From Teichococcus aestuarii (lineage in GTDB: Bacteria; Pseudomonadota; Alphaproteobacteria; Acetobacterales; Acetobacteraceae), in NCBI RefSeq assembly GCF_003116135.1, contig NZ_PDOA01000007.1, forward strand, positions 1 through 64,000: a DNA stretch of 64,000 bases. Direction: 5' to 3'. Shown here one piece after another: positions 52,501 through 61,097 of this stretch. The notes beneath the pieces were generated by a model. It was given only the letters and a program-made list of their open reading frames with translations, did not search any database and was not told where the DNA came from. Within the stretch, counting starts at the first letter, position 1, and each line of letters starts with the position of its first letter. The translations under genes were made by a program, and so were the position numbers.

Positions 52501-54177
52501 ATGAAGAAACTGATCAACGACCCGCGCCGCGTGGTGCGGGAAATGCTGGAGGGGCTGGTCGCGCTCTGCCCGGATCAGGCGCTGCTGGCCGAGGCCGACG
52601 TGGTGGTGCGCGCGGCGCGCGCCGCGCCGGAGGCACGGCCCGTCGCGGTGCTCTCGGGGGGCGGCGCGGGGCATGAGCCGGCCCATGCCGGCTATGTCGG
52701 CGCCGGCCTGCTGGATGCGGCGGTCGCCGGCGATGTCTTCACCTCGCCCAGCACCGATGCGGTGCTGGCCGCCATCCGCGCCGTCGCCGGGCCGGCGGGC
52801 GCGCTGCTGGTGGTGAAGAACTACACGGGCGACCGGCTGAATTTCGGCCTCGCCGCCGAGCTGGCGCGCGCCGAGGGCATTCCCGCCGAGATCGTCGTGG
52901 TGGCCGACGACGTGGCGCTGCGCGACACGGTGCCGCCGGAGCGGCGGCGCGGCATTGCCGGCACGGTGCTGGTGCACAAGATCGCCGGCGCCGCCGCCGC
53001 GCGCGGCCTGGGGCTGGAGGAGGTGGCGGCGCAGGCGCGCGCGGCCTCGGCGGCGCTGGGCTCGATGGGTGTCGCGCTCGGCGCCTGCACCGTGCCCGCC
53101 GCCGGCCGCCCCGGCTTCGCGCTGGAGGAGGGCGCGGTGGAGCTGGGCCTCGGCATCCATGGCGAGCAAGGCGTCAGCCGCGAGGCCCTGCAGCCGGCCG
53201 ACGCGCTGGTGGAGACGCTGCTCGGGCGCATCCTGGCCGATCTCGGCACGGAGCCGAGGGCGCGGGTCGTGCTGCTGGTCAACGGGCTGGGCGGCACGCC
53301 GCCGATGGAGCTGGCCATCGTCGCCCGCGCCGCGCTGGCCGGGCTGCGCGCGCGCGGCCTGGTGGTGGAGCGCGCCTGGTGCGGCAACTACCTCACCGCC
53401 ATCGAGATGCCGGGCTGCTCGCTCTCCGTGATGCAGGTGGACGATGCGCGGCTGGCGCTGCTCGACGCCCCCGCCGCCGCGCCGGCCTGGACGGGCGATG
53501 GCCGCGTCGCGCCGCCCAACATCCTGCCCGCCCCGCCGGCGGCGCCAGCCGCGCCGCCGCCAGAACCCGGCCCGCTGGCCCCCGCGATCGGTGCCGCCCT
53601 CCTCCGCGTCGCGGCGGCGCTGGAGGCCGCGGAGCCGGAGCTGACCGCGCTGGACAGCGCCGCCGGCGATGGCGACCTCGGCATCAGCATGGCGCGCGGC
53701 GCGGCGGCGCTCCGCGCCCTGCCGGAAGGCGCCCACGCCAACCCCGCCGAAATGCTGGCCGAGGCCGGGCAGGCGCTGCGCCGCGCCATCGCCGGCAGCT
53801 CCGGGCCGTTCTACGCGGTCGCGCTGCTGCGGGCGGCGCGTGCCCTGGAAGGGCAGGCCAGCCCCGACGCCGCCGCCTGGGCCGGCGCCTTCCGCGCGGC
53901 GGCCGATGCCATCGGCGCGCTGGGCGGCGCCAGGGCCGGCGACCGCACCATGCTGGACGCGCTGCTGCCGGCGGCCGAGGCCTTCGAGCAATCCGCCGGC
54001 CAGGGCCTCGGCCCCGCCTGGGGGGCGGCGCTGGCGGCGGCCGAGGCCGGGCTGCGCGCCACGCAGGAGATGACGCCGCGTCTCGGCCGCGCTTCCTACC
54101 TGGGCGCGCGCGCGCTGGGCACGCCCGATGCCGGCGCCGCGGCGGTGCTGGTGTGGATGCGCGCCCTGGCGCGCTGA
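52501..54177 (+). CDS. Fused DhaK-DhaL (dihydroxyacetone/tetrulose kinase)
   Basis: A 558-aa ATP-dependent kinase. The DhaK domain (1-330) has GGGAGHEPAHAGYVG, VKNYTGDRLNFGLA and the His that binds the keto sugar covalently in LGIHGEQGV. A proline/alanine linker (about 335-360) leads to DhaL (about 365-558) with the Mg-ADP aspartates in SAAGDGDLGISMARG, then GSSGPFYA and AGDRTMLDALLP. This is the single-chain type, not the PTS type. Family members phosphorylate dihydroxyacetone, but some act on erythrulose or other short ketoses. ATG 52501 has AAGGG eight bases upstream. It might feed the product of the nearby dehydrogenases into central metabolism. Confidence 0.92.
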   Translation: MKKLINDPRRVVREMLEGLVALCPDQALLAEADVVVRAARAAPEARPVAVLSGGGAGHEPAHAGYVGAGLLDAAVAGDVFTSPSTDAVLAAIRAVAGPAGALLVVKNYTGDRLNFGLAAELARAEGIPAEIVVVADDVALRDTVPPERRRGIAGTVLVHKIAGAAAARGLGLEEVAAQARAASAALGSMGVALGACTVPAAGRPGFALEEGAVELGLGIHGEQGVSREALQPADALVETLLGRILADLGTEPRARVVLLVNGLGGTPPMELAIVARAALAGLRARGLVVERAWCGNYLTAIEMPGCSLSVMQVDDARLALLDAPAAAPAWTGDGRVAPPNILPAPPAAPAAPPPEPGPLAPAIGAALLRVAAALEAAEPELTALDSAAGDGDLGISMARGAAALRALPEGAHANPAEMLAEAGQALRRAIAGSSGPFYAVALLRAARALEGQASPDAAAWAGAFRAAADAIGALGGARAGDRTMLDALLPAAEAFEQSAGQGLGPAWGAALAAAEAGLRATQEMTPRLGRASYLGARALGTPDAGAAAVLVWMRALAR

Positions 54178-54363
54178 GCCCGGGCCGTCCGGGGAGGGGG
54201 TCCGGGGCGCGAGGCACGAGGGCCTGGCCCTGTGTCGCGCGGGGCGCGCTAAGCTGGGCCGTTGGGTCAACCGACGCGCCCGGGCGCCGTTATGGCTTGC
54301 GGGGGCGCTGGGTCGCCCCCCTGGTCCTTCGGGGCCGGGACCTTGCTTCCGGAGCGCTGTATC

Positions 54364-54984
54364 GTGTCCATTCAGTCTTGCCCGGCCGGTCGCCCCGCCT
54401 GGCCATCGGCCCTGGTATTGTCCCTCGCCCTGTCGCTGCCGGCCGTGCCCGCCCAGGCGCAGGAAGCGGAAACCGGCACCACGCCCCTGGCGGAGCGCGA
54501 AACCCTCGCCAAGGGCACCGCCTTCCGCGTCCTCGGCCAGGATGTGAAGGGCGTGACCGGCATCGTGGTCGGCCAGGTGGTGAACGTCCTGGTGGACGAG
54601 GCCGGCCAGCCCCGCGCCGCCGTGCTGGACTATGGCGGCTTCCTCGGCGTGGGGCGGCGGCGCATCGCCGTGTCCTGGTCGGTGCTGCGCTTCACGCCGG
54701 AGGGCATCCAGCTGTCGCTGAGCCGTGACCAGCTGAAGAATTTTCCTGAGTACAAGGAGGGCGAGGCGGTGCAGATGGCCTTGCAGCCGGCCGCACCCCC
54801 TGCGGCTAGGCCCGCATCGGACGCCCCGGCCCCGGTCCCCGCCCCGGCGCCCGCAGCACGGTCCGGTGCGCCGTCCACCCCGGACGCGGCGGTTCCAAAA
54901 TCTCCCCCGGAGCCGGCCCCGGGCCAAGACCCGGCGAAGGAGCCGCCACCCGCCGCGCCGCCCAGCCCCGGCAAGGCGGAATAG
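54364..54984 (+). CDS. Exported PRC-barrel domain protein
   Basis: A 206-aa protein. It starts with GTG 54364 (GGAGCG nine bases upstream) and has a signal peptide with cleavage expected after PAQAQ. A PRC-barrel follows (about 55-125), recognisable in VLGQDVKGVTGIVVGQVVNV, DYGGFLGVGRRRIAVSW and LSLSRDQLKNFPEY. The C-terminal 80 residues are rich in Pro and Ala and probably disordered. PRC-barrel proteins of this exported kind are common in Acetobacteraceae; their role is unknown. The MFS gene starts six bases downstream. Confidence 0.82.
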   Translation: MSIQSCPAGRPAWPSALVLSLALSLPAVPAQAQEAETGTTPLAERETLAKGTAFRVLGQDVKGVTGIVVGQVVNVLVDEAGQPRAAVLDYGGFLGVGRRRIAVSWSVLRFTPEGIQLSLSRDQLKNFPEYKEGEAVQMALQPAAPPAARPASDAPAPVPAPAPAARSGAPSTPDAAVPKSPPEPAPGQDPAKEPPPAAPPSPGKAE

Positions 54985-54990
54985 GCGCGC

Positions 54991-56202
54991 ATGGCTGCCG
55001 AACGCAGCAGGCGCGGCCTCGACTGGCTGAACTTCTTCGTCGCGGATGTGCAGACCGGCTTCGGCCCGTTTGTCGCCGTCTATCTGACGACGCAGGCCTG
55101 GACGGAGGTGCAGATCGGCTTCGCCCTCAGCCTGGGCACCATGACGGCGATGATCAGCCAGGTGCCGGCCGGCGCCCTGGTCGACGCCGTGTACGACAAG
55201 CGGCGCACCGCCATCCTGGCGCTGCTGGCCATCGCCACGGCGGCGGTCCTGCTGGCGGCCTGGCCTTCCACCCTGCCGGTGCTGCTCTCTGAGGTGCTGC
55301 ACGGCTTTGCCAGCTGCGTGCTCACGCCCTCCATCGCCGCCATCAGCCTGGCGCTGGTGGGCCGGGCGAGGCTGGGGGAGCGGCTCGGGCGCAATACGCG
55401 CTTCGCCGCACTGGGGGGCGCCATCGCCGCGGGCGTGATGGGGCTGGTGGGCACCTATCTCTCCCCGGCCGCCGTGTTCTGGCTGACGGCGGCGCTGGCC
55501 GTGCCGAGCCTGCTCTGCCTGCTCAGCATCCGCCCCGCCGACCTCGCCGCCAATGTGGCGGCGGCGCACGCGCAGCAGGAGAGGAAGGGGCGGGGTCTGC
55601 TGGACCTGCTGCGGGACCGCGGCATCCTGGTCTTCGCCGCCTGCTGCGCGCTGTTCACCCTGTCCAACGCCGCCATGCTGCCGCTGGCCGGCACGGCGGT
55701 GACGCGCCAGTCCGGCGAGGAGGCGAGCCTGATCATCGCCGCCTCCATCGTTGTGCCGCAGCTCGTGGTGGTGGCCATCTCGCCCTCGGTGGGGTGGCTG
55801 GCGGAGGCGCGCGGCCGGCGGCTGGTGCTGATGGTGGGCTTCAGCATGCTGCCGCTGCGCGGCGCGCTGCTGGCGCTGGTGGAGGCGCCGGTCGGGCTGA
55901 TCTTCGTGCAGGCGCTGGACGGCATCAGCGCCGCGACGCTGAACGTGATGCTGCCGCTGATTGCCGCCGACCTGACGCGGGGCAGCAACCGCTTCAACCT
56001 GTGCATGGGGCTGTTCGGCCTGTCGGTCGGGATCGGCGGCACCATCAGCACCAGCCTGGCGGGGGCCGTGGCGAGCTGGATCAGCCCGGGCGTGGCCTTC
56101 GCCATGCTGGGGGTGATCGGCCTGCTCTGCGTGCTGCTGGTATGGCTGGCGATGCCCGAGACGCGGGAAGAGACGCCCGAAGGGGCCGCCCAACCGGCGT
56201 GA
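54991..56202 (+). CDS. Major facilitator superfamily transporter
   Basis: A 403-aa permease with 12 predicted membrane segments. GLDWLNFFVADVQTGFGPFVA is the first helix. The loop between helices 2 and 3 is VPAGALVDAVYDKRR, the MFS motif A pattern (G-x3-D). A central cytoplasmic loop (about 195-205) contains HAQQERKGRG. No drug/antiporter motif C is evident, so substrate and direction are unknown. It follows the PRC-barrel gene after six bases and ends in a strong bidirectional hairpin. Confidence 0.88.
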   Translation: MAAERSRRGLDWLNFFVADVQTGFGPFVAVYLTTQAWTEVQIGFALSLGTMTAMISQVPAGALVDAVYDKRRTAILALLAIATAAVLLAAWPSTLPVLLSEVLHGFASCVLTPSIAAISLALVGRARLGERLGRNTRFAALGGAIAAGVMGLVGTYLSPAAVFWLTAALAVPSLLCLLSIRPADLAANVAAAHAQQERKGRGLLDLLRDRGILVFAACCALFTLSNAAMLPLAGTAVTRQSGEEASLIIAASIVVPQLVVVAISPSVGWLAEARGRRLVLMVGFSMLPLRGALLALVEAPVGLIFVQALDGISAATLNVMLPLIAADLTRGSNRFNLCMGLFGLSVGIGGTISTSLAGAVASWISPGVAFAMLGVIGLLCVLLVWLAMPETREETPEGAAQPA

Positions 56203-56219
56203 AGTCTGGCGGCGCGGAA

Positions 56220-56248
56220 GGCCGGGGGAGGAGCTCCCCCGGCCGTTT
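56220..56248. terminator. Bidirectional terminator between MFS gene and small protein gene
   Basis: A perfect 11-bp stem GGCCGGGGGAG/CTCCCCCGGCC with a 3-base loop, followed by GTTT on the plus strand. It lies between two convergent genes and is the likely end of both transcripts. Confidence 0.82.
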
Positions 56249-56250
56249 CC

Positions 56251-56421
56251 TCACTTGTCCTTCTGGTTCTTCAGCAGGTTCCCCACTTCGCCGGCTCCAT
56301 GGTTCTCGTGCCCGGGCCGGGTGGTCTCGGCATCCTTGGTCTCGTTGCCGGTGAGCATGCTGGTCATCTCGCCAATCTTCGGCGCGTCATCCGTCTTCTT
56401 CGGCTTGTCCTGCTCGGCCAT
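56251..56421 (-). CDS. Small hydrophilic protein (56 aa), unknown
   Basis: A 56-aa frame from ATG 56421 to TGA 56251 with a near-perfect ribosome site (GAGGAGG, five bases upstream). The product is highly charged (MAEQDKPKKTDDAPKIGEM at the start, then GNETKDAETTRPGHENHG and LLKNQKDK at the end), without hydrophobic segments, and probably unstructured. The strong start signal and adjacent terminator support a real gene. Such proteins are often general-stress products; no function is assigned. Confidence 0.65.
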   Translation of the reverse strand: MAEQDKPKKTDDAPKIGEMTSMLTGNETKDAETTRPGHENHGAGEVGNLLKNQKDK

Positions 56422-56981
56422 GCGGGCCTCCTCTGGTTCGGGGTTGTGCGGGGAGAACCCCGGCCCGTGCCGGCGGGTTGCCCCCGGCCGCCCGCCCCAT
56501 GGCCGGCCAGTCGCTGTCGCTAATTCACGCTCCCGAAGGCGGCTTCCCTGTGGCGGGTCCGGTCAGTGCCGCCTTGCCGCGATGCCCTGGCCAATTATGG
56601 CCCGGCAATCGGTCATCCCGCGCGGCTGCCGCTGGAGGGCGGCCTAGCGGACAGGCGGCGCGGCGTCATGCCTTTCGGCGGGGCCGCAACCCGCAAGATC
56701 ATCCGAATTCAAATGATGAAATAGCTTGAAAGCACCGTTTGAATATGTTGAATTCGGCGCCGTCACCGGGCGGATCGGCCGCCCCGCGGGGATTTGACCC
56801 ATGCAGCTTGCACCGCGACACCAAACGCTAAAGCGCCTCCCGTTCTCCCGCCGGTCCTGTGGCGAGTGGTCCGTGGCGCGCCGAATGCGCCGCTGTTGTC
56901 GCTGAACCCGGCAACACCGCCGCTCCCGCACCTTTCCCGGACCGCACAGGGCGCCGCCGCCGCGCGGCGCGGAGAACAGCC
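56422..56981. promoter_or_regulatory. 560-bp intergenic region with a long-spaced inverted repeat
   Basis: No gene is supported. At 56703-56712 and 56748-56757 are perfect 10-bp inverted arms CCGAATTCAA and TTGAATTCGG, 35 bases apart. Between them the DNA is A+T rich and carries repeated TTGAA words. The arms are about 225 bases before the small gene at 56982. They may be operator half-sites or the promoter region for the rightward small genes. The remainder is ordinary G+C-rich intergenic sequence. Confidence 0.4.
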
Positions 56982-57197
56982 ATGATCACCTCCCGTCCCG
57001 TCGATATCAGTGGCCGCTTCGTCGGCGTCGCCGTCTCCGGCCATGATGGCTGGCACTTCAAGGCCATCGACCCGCAGGTGGACGATCTCGACGGCGCCCG
57101 CTTCAGCAGCCCGGCCGAGGCGGCGCGCGTCGCACGCCTGCTGCTGGAACGCGAGCGCGGCACCCAGCGCACGCCGCGCCTGCAGCCTGTCGCCTGA
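56982..57197 (+). CDS. Small conserved-looking hypothetical protein (71 aa)
   Basis: A 71-aa frame starting MITSRPVDISGRFVGVAVSG, then DGWHFKAIDPQVDDLDGARF and a helical, arginine-rich end (AAEAARVARLLLERERG region). ATG 56982 has GGAGAA seven bases upstream; the frame continues further upstream without protein character. The beta-strand then helix pattern looks like a compact alpha/beta domain. I do not recognise the family. Confidence 0.6.
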   Translation: MITSRPVDISGRFVGVAVSGHDGWHFKAIDPQVDDLDGARFSSPAEAARVARLLLERERGTQRTPRLQPVA

Positions 57198-57309
57198 CCC
57201 TGGCCGCCGGCGCGCTGGCGTCTCCTGCCGGGCCGGGCAGGAAGCCCGGCCCCTTCAGCTTTCGCCGCGCCCGGTGCAGGCTGCGGCTCCGCCAGAGGAG
57301 GATGCGAGC

Positions 57310-57777
57310 ATGAGCGTGCGTGCCACCGCCCCGGTCGATGCCGGCGACCACCAGAAGGTCCAGGACTGGTTCCGCGAACTCTCCGAGCATGTGCAGGCGG
57401 TCGATTTCGCCGCTGCCCGCCACCTCTTCGCCGAGGACTTCCTGGCCTTCGGCACCTTCAGCGACTTCGTCTATGGCCGCGACCATGCCGAGGCCAACCA
57501 GTGGCGCAAGGTGTGGCCGACCATCGACGGATTCACCTGGCGGCTGGACGAGGTGAAGGCGCTGGTCTCGCCGGACCGCCTCTTCGCCATGGGGCTGGCC
57601 ATCTGGGATTCCACCGGCTACCTGCCCGATGGCACGCCCTTCGACCGGCGCGGGCGGGCCACCATCTCCTTCGCCCGCGCGGCGTTGGGGGAACCCTGGG
57701 TGGCGACGCACACGCACATGTCGCTGTTCCGGGGCACGCCGGATGTCTCGCACGGCAGCAAGCCGTCGCGCAGCTGA
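57310..57777 (+). CDS. NTF2-like/SnoaL-type protein
   Basis: A 155-aa soluble protein. WFRELSEHVQAVDFAAARHLF opens the cone-shaped NTF2-like fold, followed by FGTFSDFVYGRDHAEANQWR and the strands VSPDRLFAMGLAIWDSTGY and ATISFARAALGEPWVATHTH. This fold serves many small enzymes or binding proteins (DUF4440/SnoaL-like), so no reaction can be named. ATG 57310 has GAGGAGG eight bases upstream. It lies 52 bases before the PLP-enzyme gene and may share its transcript. Confidence 0.72.
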   Translation: MSVRATAPVDAGDHQKVQDWFRELSEHVQAVDFAAARHLFAEDFLAFGTFSDFVYGRDHAEANQWRKVWPTIDGFTWRLDEVKALVSPDRLFAMGLAIWDSTGYLPDGTPFDRRGRATISFARAALGEPWVATHTHMSLFRGTPDVSHGSKPSRS

Positions 57778-57829
57778 ACGCGGCGCGGGCCGCGCCTTCG
57801 CCGCCCGCCCGCCGAAAACGGGAGGGAGA

Positions 57830-59017
57830 ATGATGCGACCCGCCACCCAGGCCATCCACGCCGCCGCCCCCGCGCGGGAGATCGGCGCGCCGGTCACGCC
57901 GCCGCTGGTCGCCGCCACCAGCTTCCACACCGGCCCGGATGCCATCGGCTTCTCCGCCAACGACCTCGGCGCGGCGGCGCCGATGTTCTACACGCGTTGG
58001 GGCAACCCCACCGTGGCGCTGCTGGAGCAGCGGCTGGCGGCGCTGGAAGGCGGCGAGGCGGCCCTCGCCTTCGCCAGCGGCATGGCCGCCGCCGCCGGGC
58101 TGCTGCTGCACCGCCTCGCCCCCGGCAGCCACCTGCTGCTGAGCGATGTCTGCTACGCCGGCGTCGCCGAATTCGCGCAGGAGACGCTGGCGCGCTACGG
58201 CGTGGCCGTCACCACGGTGGACATGTCGGACCCCGCCGCCGTCGCCGCCGCCATGCGGCCGGAGACGCGGCTGCTGCATGTCGAGACCCCCGCCAACCCC
58301 ATCCTGAAGCTGGCCGACATCGCCACGCTGGCCGATATCGCCCATGCGGGCGGGGCGGAGCTTTCGGTCGATTCCACCATGGCCACGCCCATCGCCACGC
58401 AGCCCCTGGCGCTGGGCGCGGACTGGGTGGTGCATTCGCTGACGAAATACGCCTGCGGCCATGGCGACGCACTCGGCGGCGCCGTCATCGGCCGCGCCAC
58501 GGGCATCGAGGCGCTGCGCAAGGAGGCGGTGATCCATCTCGGCGGCGCCATCAGCCCCTTCGCCGCCTGGCTGATCCTGCGCGGGCTGGAGACGCTGCCC
58601 GCCCGCATGGCGCTGCACGAGGCCAATGCCCGCGTGGTGGCCGGGTATCTGGAGGGCCATCCGCGCATCCGGCGCGTCTACTGGCCAGGGCTTGCCAGCC
58701 ACCCGCACCACGCGCTCGCGCGGCGGCAGATGCGCAACTTCTCCGGCATGGTCGGCTTCGTCGCCGAGGATGACAGGAACCTCGCCCGGCAGCTCGCGGC
58801 GCGGCTGAAGGTCTGGACCTACGCCGTCTCGCTCGGCAAGGCGCAGAGCCTGCTCTTCCACATCCCCACGGAGGACGTGCTGCGCGCCTCCTTCAAGCTG
58901 GAAGGGGAGGCCGCGCAGGCCTACCGGGACTGGACGGGGGAGGGGACCTTCCGCCTCTCCGTGGGGCTGGAGGATCCGCAGGACCTTGTCGAGGATCTGG
59001 CGCAGGCACTGGCCTGA
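57830..59017 (+). CDS. PLP-dependent Cys/Met metabolism enzyme (MetB/MetC/MetZ type)
   Basis: A 395-aa fold-type I PLP enzyme. It has the substrate/cofactor loop YTRWGNPTVALLEQRLAALEGG, ASGMAA for phosphate binding, VETPANPILKLADI, and the PLP lysine in VVHSLTKYACGHGDALGGAV (SLTKY). Members include cystathionine gamma-synthase and beta-lyase, methionine gamma-lyase and O-acetyl/succinyl-homoserine sulfhydrylase; these cannot be separated by eye. The first of two adjacent ATGs (57830) follows GGAGGGAGA. It ends in a clear hairpin shared with the convergent esterase. Confidence 0.9.
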   Translation: MMRPATQAIHAAAPAREIGAPVTPPLVAATSFHTGPDAIGFSANDLGAAAPMFYTRWGNPTVALLEQRLAALEGGEAALAFASGMAAAAGLLLHRLAPGSHLLLSDVCYAGVAEFAQETLARYGVAVTTVDMSDPAAVAAAMRPETRLLHVETPANPILKLADIATLADIAHAGGAELSVDSTMATPIATQPLALGADWVVHSLTKYACGHGDALGGAVIGRATGIEALRKEAVIHLGGAISPFAAWLILRGLETLPARMALHEANARVVAGYLEGHPRIRRVYWPGLASHPHHALARRQMRNFSGMVGFVAEDDRNLARQLAARLKVWTYAVSLGKAQSLLFHIPTEDVLRASFKLEGEAAQAYRDWTGEGTFRLSVGLEDPQDLVEDLAQALA

Positions 59018-59028
59018 GGAAGAAAGCG

Positions 59029-59054
59029 GCGGGGGAAGGAGTTCCCCCGCACCC
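59029..59054. terminator. Hairpin terminator between PLP enzyme and esterase
   Basis: A 9-bp stem GCGGGGGAA/TTCCCCCGC with loop GGAG, followed by ACCCCCTTCTTTTC. It lies 11 bases after the PLP-enzyme stop and 12 bases before the end of the convergent esterase gene. Confidence 0.78.
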
Positions 59055-59066
59055 CCTTCTTTTCTG

Positions 59067-60029
59067 TCAGTGGGCGGGGAAGGCCTTGCGAAGCGCAGCC
59101 ACCACCTCGCGGCGGGCGGCGTTCGCCTTGCCCAGCAGCGCCGTCTGGCCGATGAAGCCGTGCGGCACGCCCTCATACACCGTCATGCCATGCGGTACGC
59201 CGGCTTCCGTCAGGCGCCTGCCGAGGTCCAGCGTGTCGTCCAGCAGCGGGTCCAGCGCGGCGGCCTGCAGCAGCAGGCGGGGCAGGCCGTGGAGATCGGC
59301 CAGCAGGGGCGCGGCGCCGGCATCCTCGCGCAGCGCGGGGTCGGGCAGGTACTGCGTCCAGAACCAGTCCAGCTTCTCGGTGGAGAGGCCGAACCGGCCA
59401 TCGCCCCGGTCGCGGTGCGAAGGCGTGCCGTGCCGCGCCGAGAGCATGCCATAGACGATGACGCCGAGCGCCGGCAGCGGCTCGCCCGCATCGCGCAGCC
59501 GCAGCAGCGCGTTCAGCGCCATGTTGCCGCCGGCAGAGTCGCCGCCCACCGCCAGCCGCGCGCCGTCGATGCCATGCGCCGCGCCATGCTCCCGCAGCCA
59601 GCGCAGCGCCGCCAGCACCTGGTGGATGGCGGTGGGGTAGGGGTGCTCGGGCGCCAGGGCGTAGTCCAGCCCCACCACCACCATGTCCGCCTCGTCGGCG
59701 ATCTCGCGCTTCCAGCGGTCGAGCGAGTCCAGGCTGCCCACGGCGAAGCCGCCGCCATGGATGTGCAGATAGGCCGGGCGCGGCGCGCTGCCGCCGCGCG
59801 GGTGGTAGAGGCGCAGCCGCAGCGGCGGCGTGGCGTGGTCCAGCACCACCTCCTCCACCCGCGCCATCTGCGGCCCGCCGGCGTTCAGGAAGGCCTGGTA
59901 GGCCTGGGTGCTGGCACGCGCCGCCGCGATGGGCTGGGTCAGCACGTCGCCATTCGCCACCCCGGCCTCGCGGCAGCGGGCCTGGGCGGCGGCGACTTCG
60001 GCATCGGGCACGAGGCTGGTGGCGCTCAT
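59067..60029 (-). CDS. Alpha/beta-hydrolase esterase (hormone-sensitive lipase family)
   Basis: A 320-aa esterase. The oxyanion-hole motif is LHIHGGGFAVGS, the nucleophile elbow GGDSAGGNMA carries the Ser, ALDPLLDDTLDLG carries the acid residue and VPHGFIG carries the His. These are hallmarks of the HSL (family IV) carboxylesterases, which hydrolyse short-chain esters. There is no signal peptide, so it is cytoplasmic. It is located 10 bases after the LysR-type gene on the same strand and may be co-transcribed with it. Confidence 0.92.
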   Translation of the reverse strand: MSATSLVPDAEVAAAQARCREAGVANGDVLTQPIAAARASTQAYQAFLNAGGPQMARVEEVVLDHATPPLRLRLYHPRGGSAPRPAYLHIHGGGFAVGSLDSLDRWKREIADEADMVVVGLDYALAPEHPYPTAIHQVLAALRWLREHGAAHGIDGARLAVGGDSAGGNMALNALLRLRDAGEPLPALGVIVYGMLSARHGTPSHRDRGDGRFGLSTEKLDWFWTQYLPDPALREDAGAAPLLADLHGLPRLLLQAAALDPLLDDTLDLGRRLTEAGVPHGMTVYEGVPHGFIGQTALLGKANAARREVVAALRKAFPAH

Positions 60030-60039
60030 TCGGGTCTCC

Positions 60040-61002
60040 TCATCCTGCCCCGCAGCCTGCCGTGGAAGCGCCCGGCTGGAAAGGCATGTCCCAGGCGAAG
60101 GGCTCGCGGATGCGCGCCGTCAGGTAGTCCAGCAGCCGGCGCGTCTTCAGCGGCAGGGCCGGGGTGGGCGGATAGACGAGCTGGATCACGTCCGGCACCG
60201 GCTCCCATCCGGGAATCTCCACCCGCAGCAGCCGGCCCTGCCGCACCGCGTCGCACAGCAGGAAGCGGGGCAGCACCACCAGGCCGATGCCGGCCATGGC
60301 GGCGTCCAGCAGCGCCTCGCCGCTGTTGGCGGTGAGGCGGCCGCGCAGCACCAGCGAGCGCGGCTCGCCCTCCGGCTCCCCGGCGGGGGCGAAGCGCCAG
60401 AGATGCCCCGCCGTGGTGTTGGCGTAGCCAAGGCAGGAATGGCCCGGCAGCGCGTCCAGCGTGGCGGGCAGGCCGTGCCGCGCCGCGTAGTCCGGGCTGC
60501 AGCACAGCGCCCGCCGGCTGAGGCCGAGCCGCCGCGCCCGCAGCGCGGAATCCGCCAGCCGCCCGATGCGCAGCGCCAGGTCGTAGCCGCCGCCCAGCAG
60601 GTCCACATGCCGGTCGTCCAGGTCGAGCGAGACCTCGATGCGGGGATACTCGGCCATGAAGGCGGCGACCAGCGGCCCGAGATGCCGGCTGCCGAAGCTG
60701 AGCGGCGCCGCCAGCCGCAGCAGGCCCTGCAGCGCGCCGGACTGCGCCATCACGTCGTCGGCCACGGTGTCGAGCTGCGCCAGCAGGGCGCGGGCGCGCT
60801 CGGCCAGCAGGGCGCCCGCCTCGGTGGGGGAAACATGGCGGGGGGCGCGGTGCAACAAAGGGGTGGCCAGCTGCGCTTCAAGCTGCGTGACACGCTTGCT
60901 GACCACCGACTTGGCAAGGCCGAGCCGGGCGGCGGCGGCGGTGACCGAGCCACTGTCCACCACCTGCACGAAGGTGGCGAGGGCATCCACATCAGGGCGC
61001 AT
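60040..61002 (-). CDS. LysR-type transcriptional regulator
   Basis: A 320-aa regulator. The winged helix-turn-helix at 5-65 reads [20 protein letters not shown] followed by [23 protein letters not shown]. The effector domain occupies about 90-300 ([19 protein letters not shown] and [11 protein letters not shown]). It resembles regulators that sit beside wrbA or quinone oxidoreductases. The ATG at 61002 is immediately adjacent to the 17-bp inverted repeat at 61004-61020, a probable autoregulatory site. It is divergent from wrbA, which it likely controls. Confidence 0.93.
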   Translation of the reverse strand: MRPDVDALATFVQVVDSGSVTAAAARLGLAKSVVSKRVTQLEAQLATPLLHRAPRHVSPTEAGALLAERARALLAQLDTVADDVMAQSGALQGLLRLAAPLSFGSRHLGPLVAAFMAEYPRIEVSLDLDDRHVDLLGGGYDLALRIGRLADSALRARRLGLSRRALCCSPDYAARHGLPATLDALPGHSCLGYANTTAGHLWRFAPAGEPEGEPRSLVLRGRLTANSGEALLDAAMAGIGLVVLPRFLLCDAVRQGRLLRVEIPGWEPVPDVIQLVYPPTPALPLKTRRLLDYLTARIREPFAWDMPFQPGASTAGCGAG

Positions 61003-61003
61003 C

Positions 61004-61020
61004 GTTCGCGGATAGCGAAC
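61004..61020. promoter_or_regulatory. LysR-type binding site (T-N11-A box)
   Basis: GTTCGC-GGATA-GCGAAC, a perfect 6-bp inverted repeat with a 5-base spacer that contains the T-N11-A pattern of LysR-type regulators. It abuts the regulator's own start codon in the 95-bp divergent region shared with wrbA, the classical position for simultaneous autorepression and activation of the divergent gene. Confidence 0.75.
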
Positions 61021-61097
61021 GCAGCGTTTCCATACAAGCCGTTGCTGCCCCGGCCGTGCGAACGCACCTTGGGAGCAACGCAGAGGAGCACCCGCCG

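Noticed and set aside
52426-56193. A 1255-codon minus-strand open frame opposite the DhaK-DhaL, PRC-barrel and MFS genes
   Set aside because: It is a low-complexity shadow (His/Gln/Arg/Gly-rich) typical of the antisense of G+C-rich genes, without domains; all real genes here are on the plus strand.
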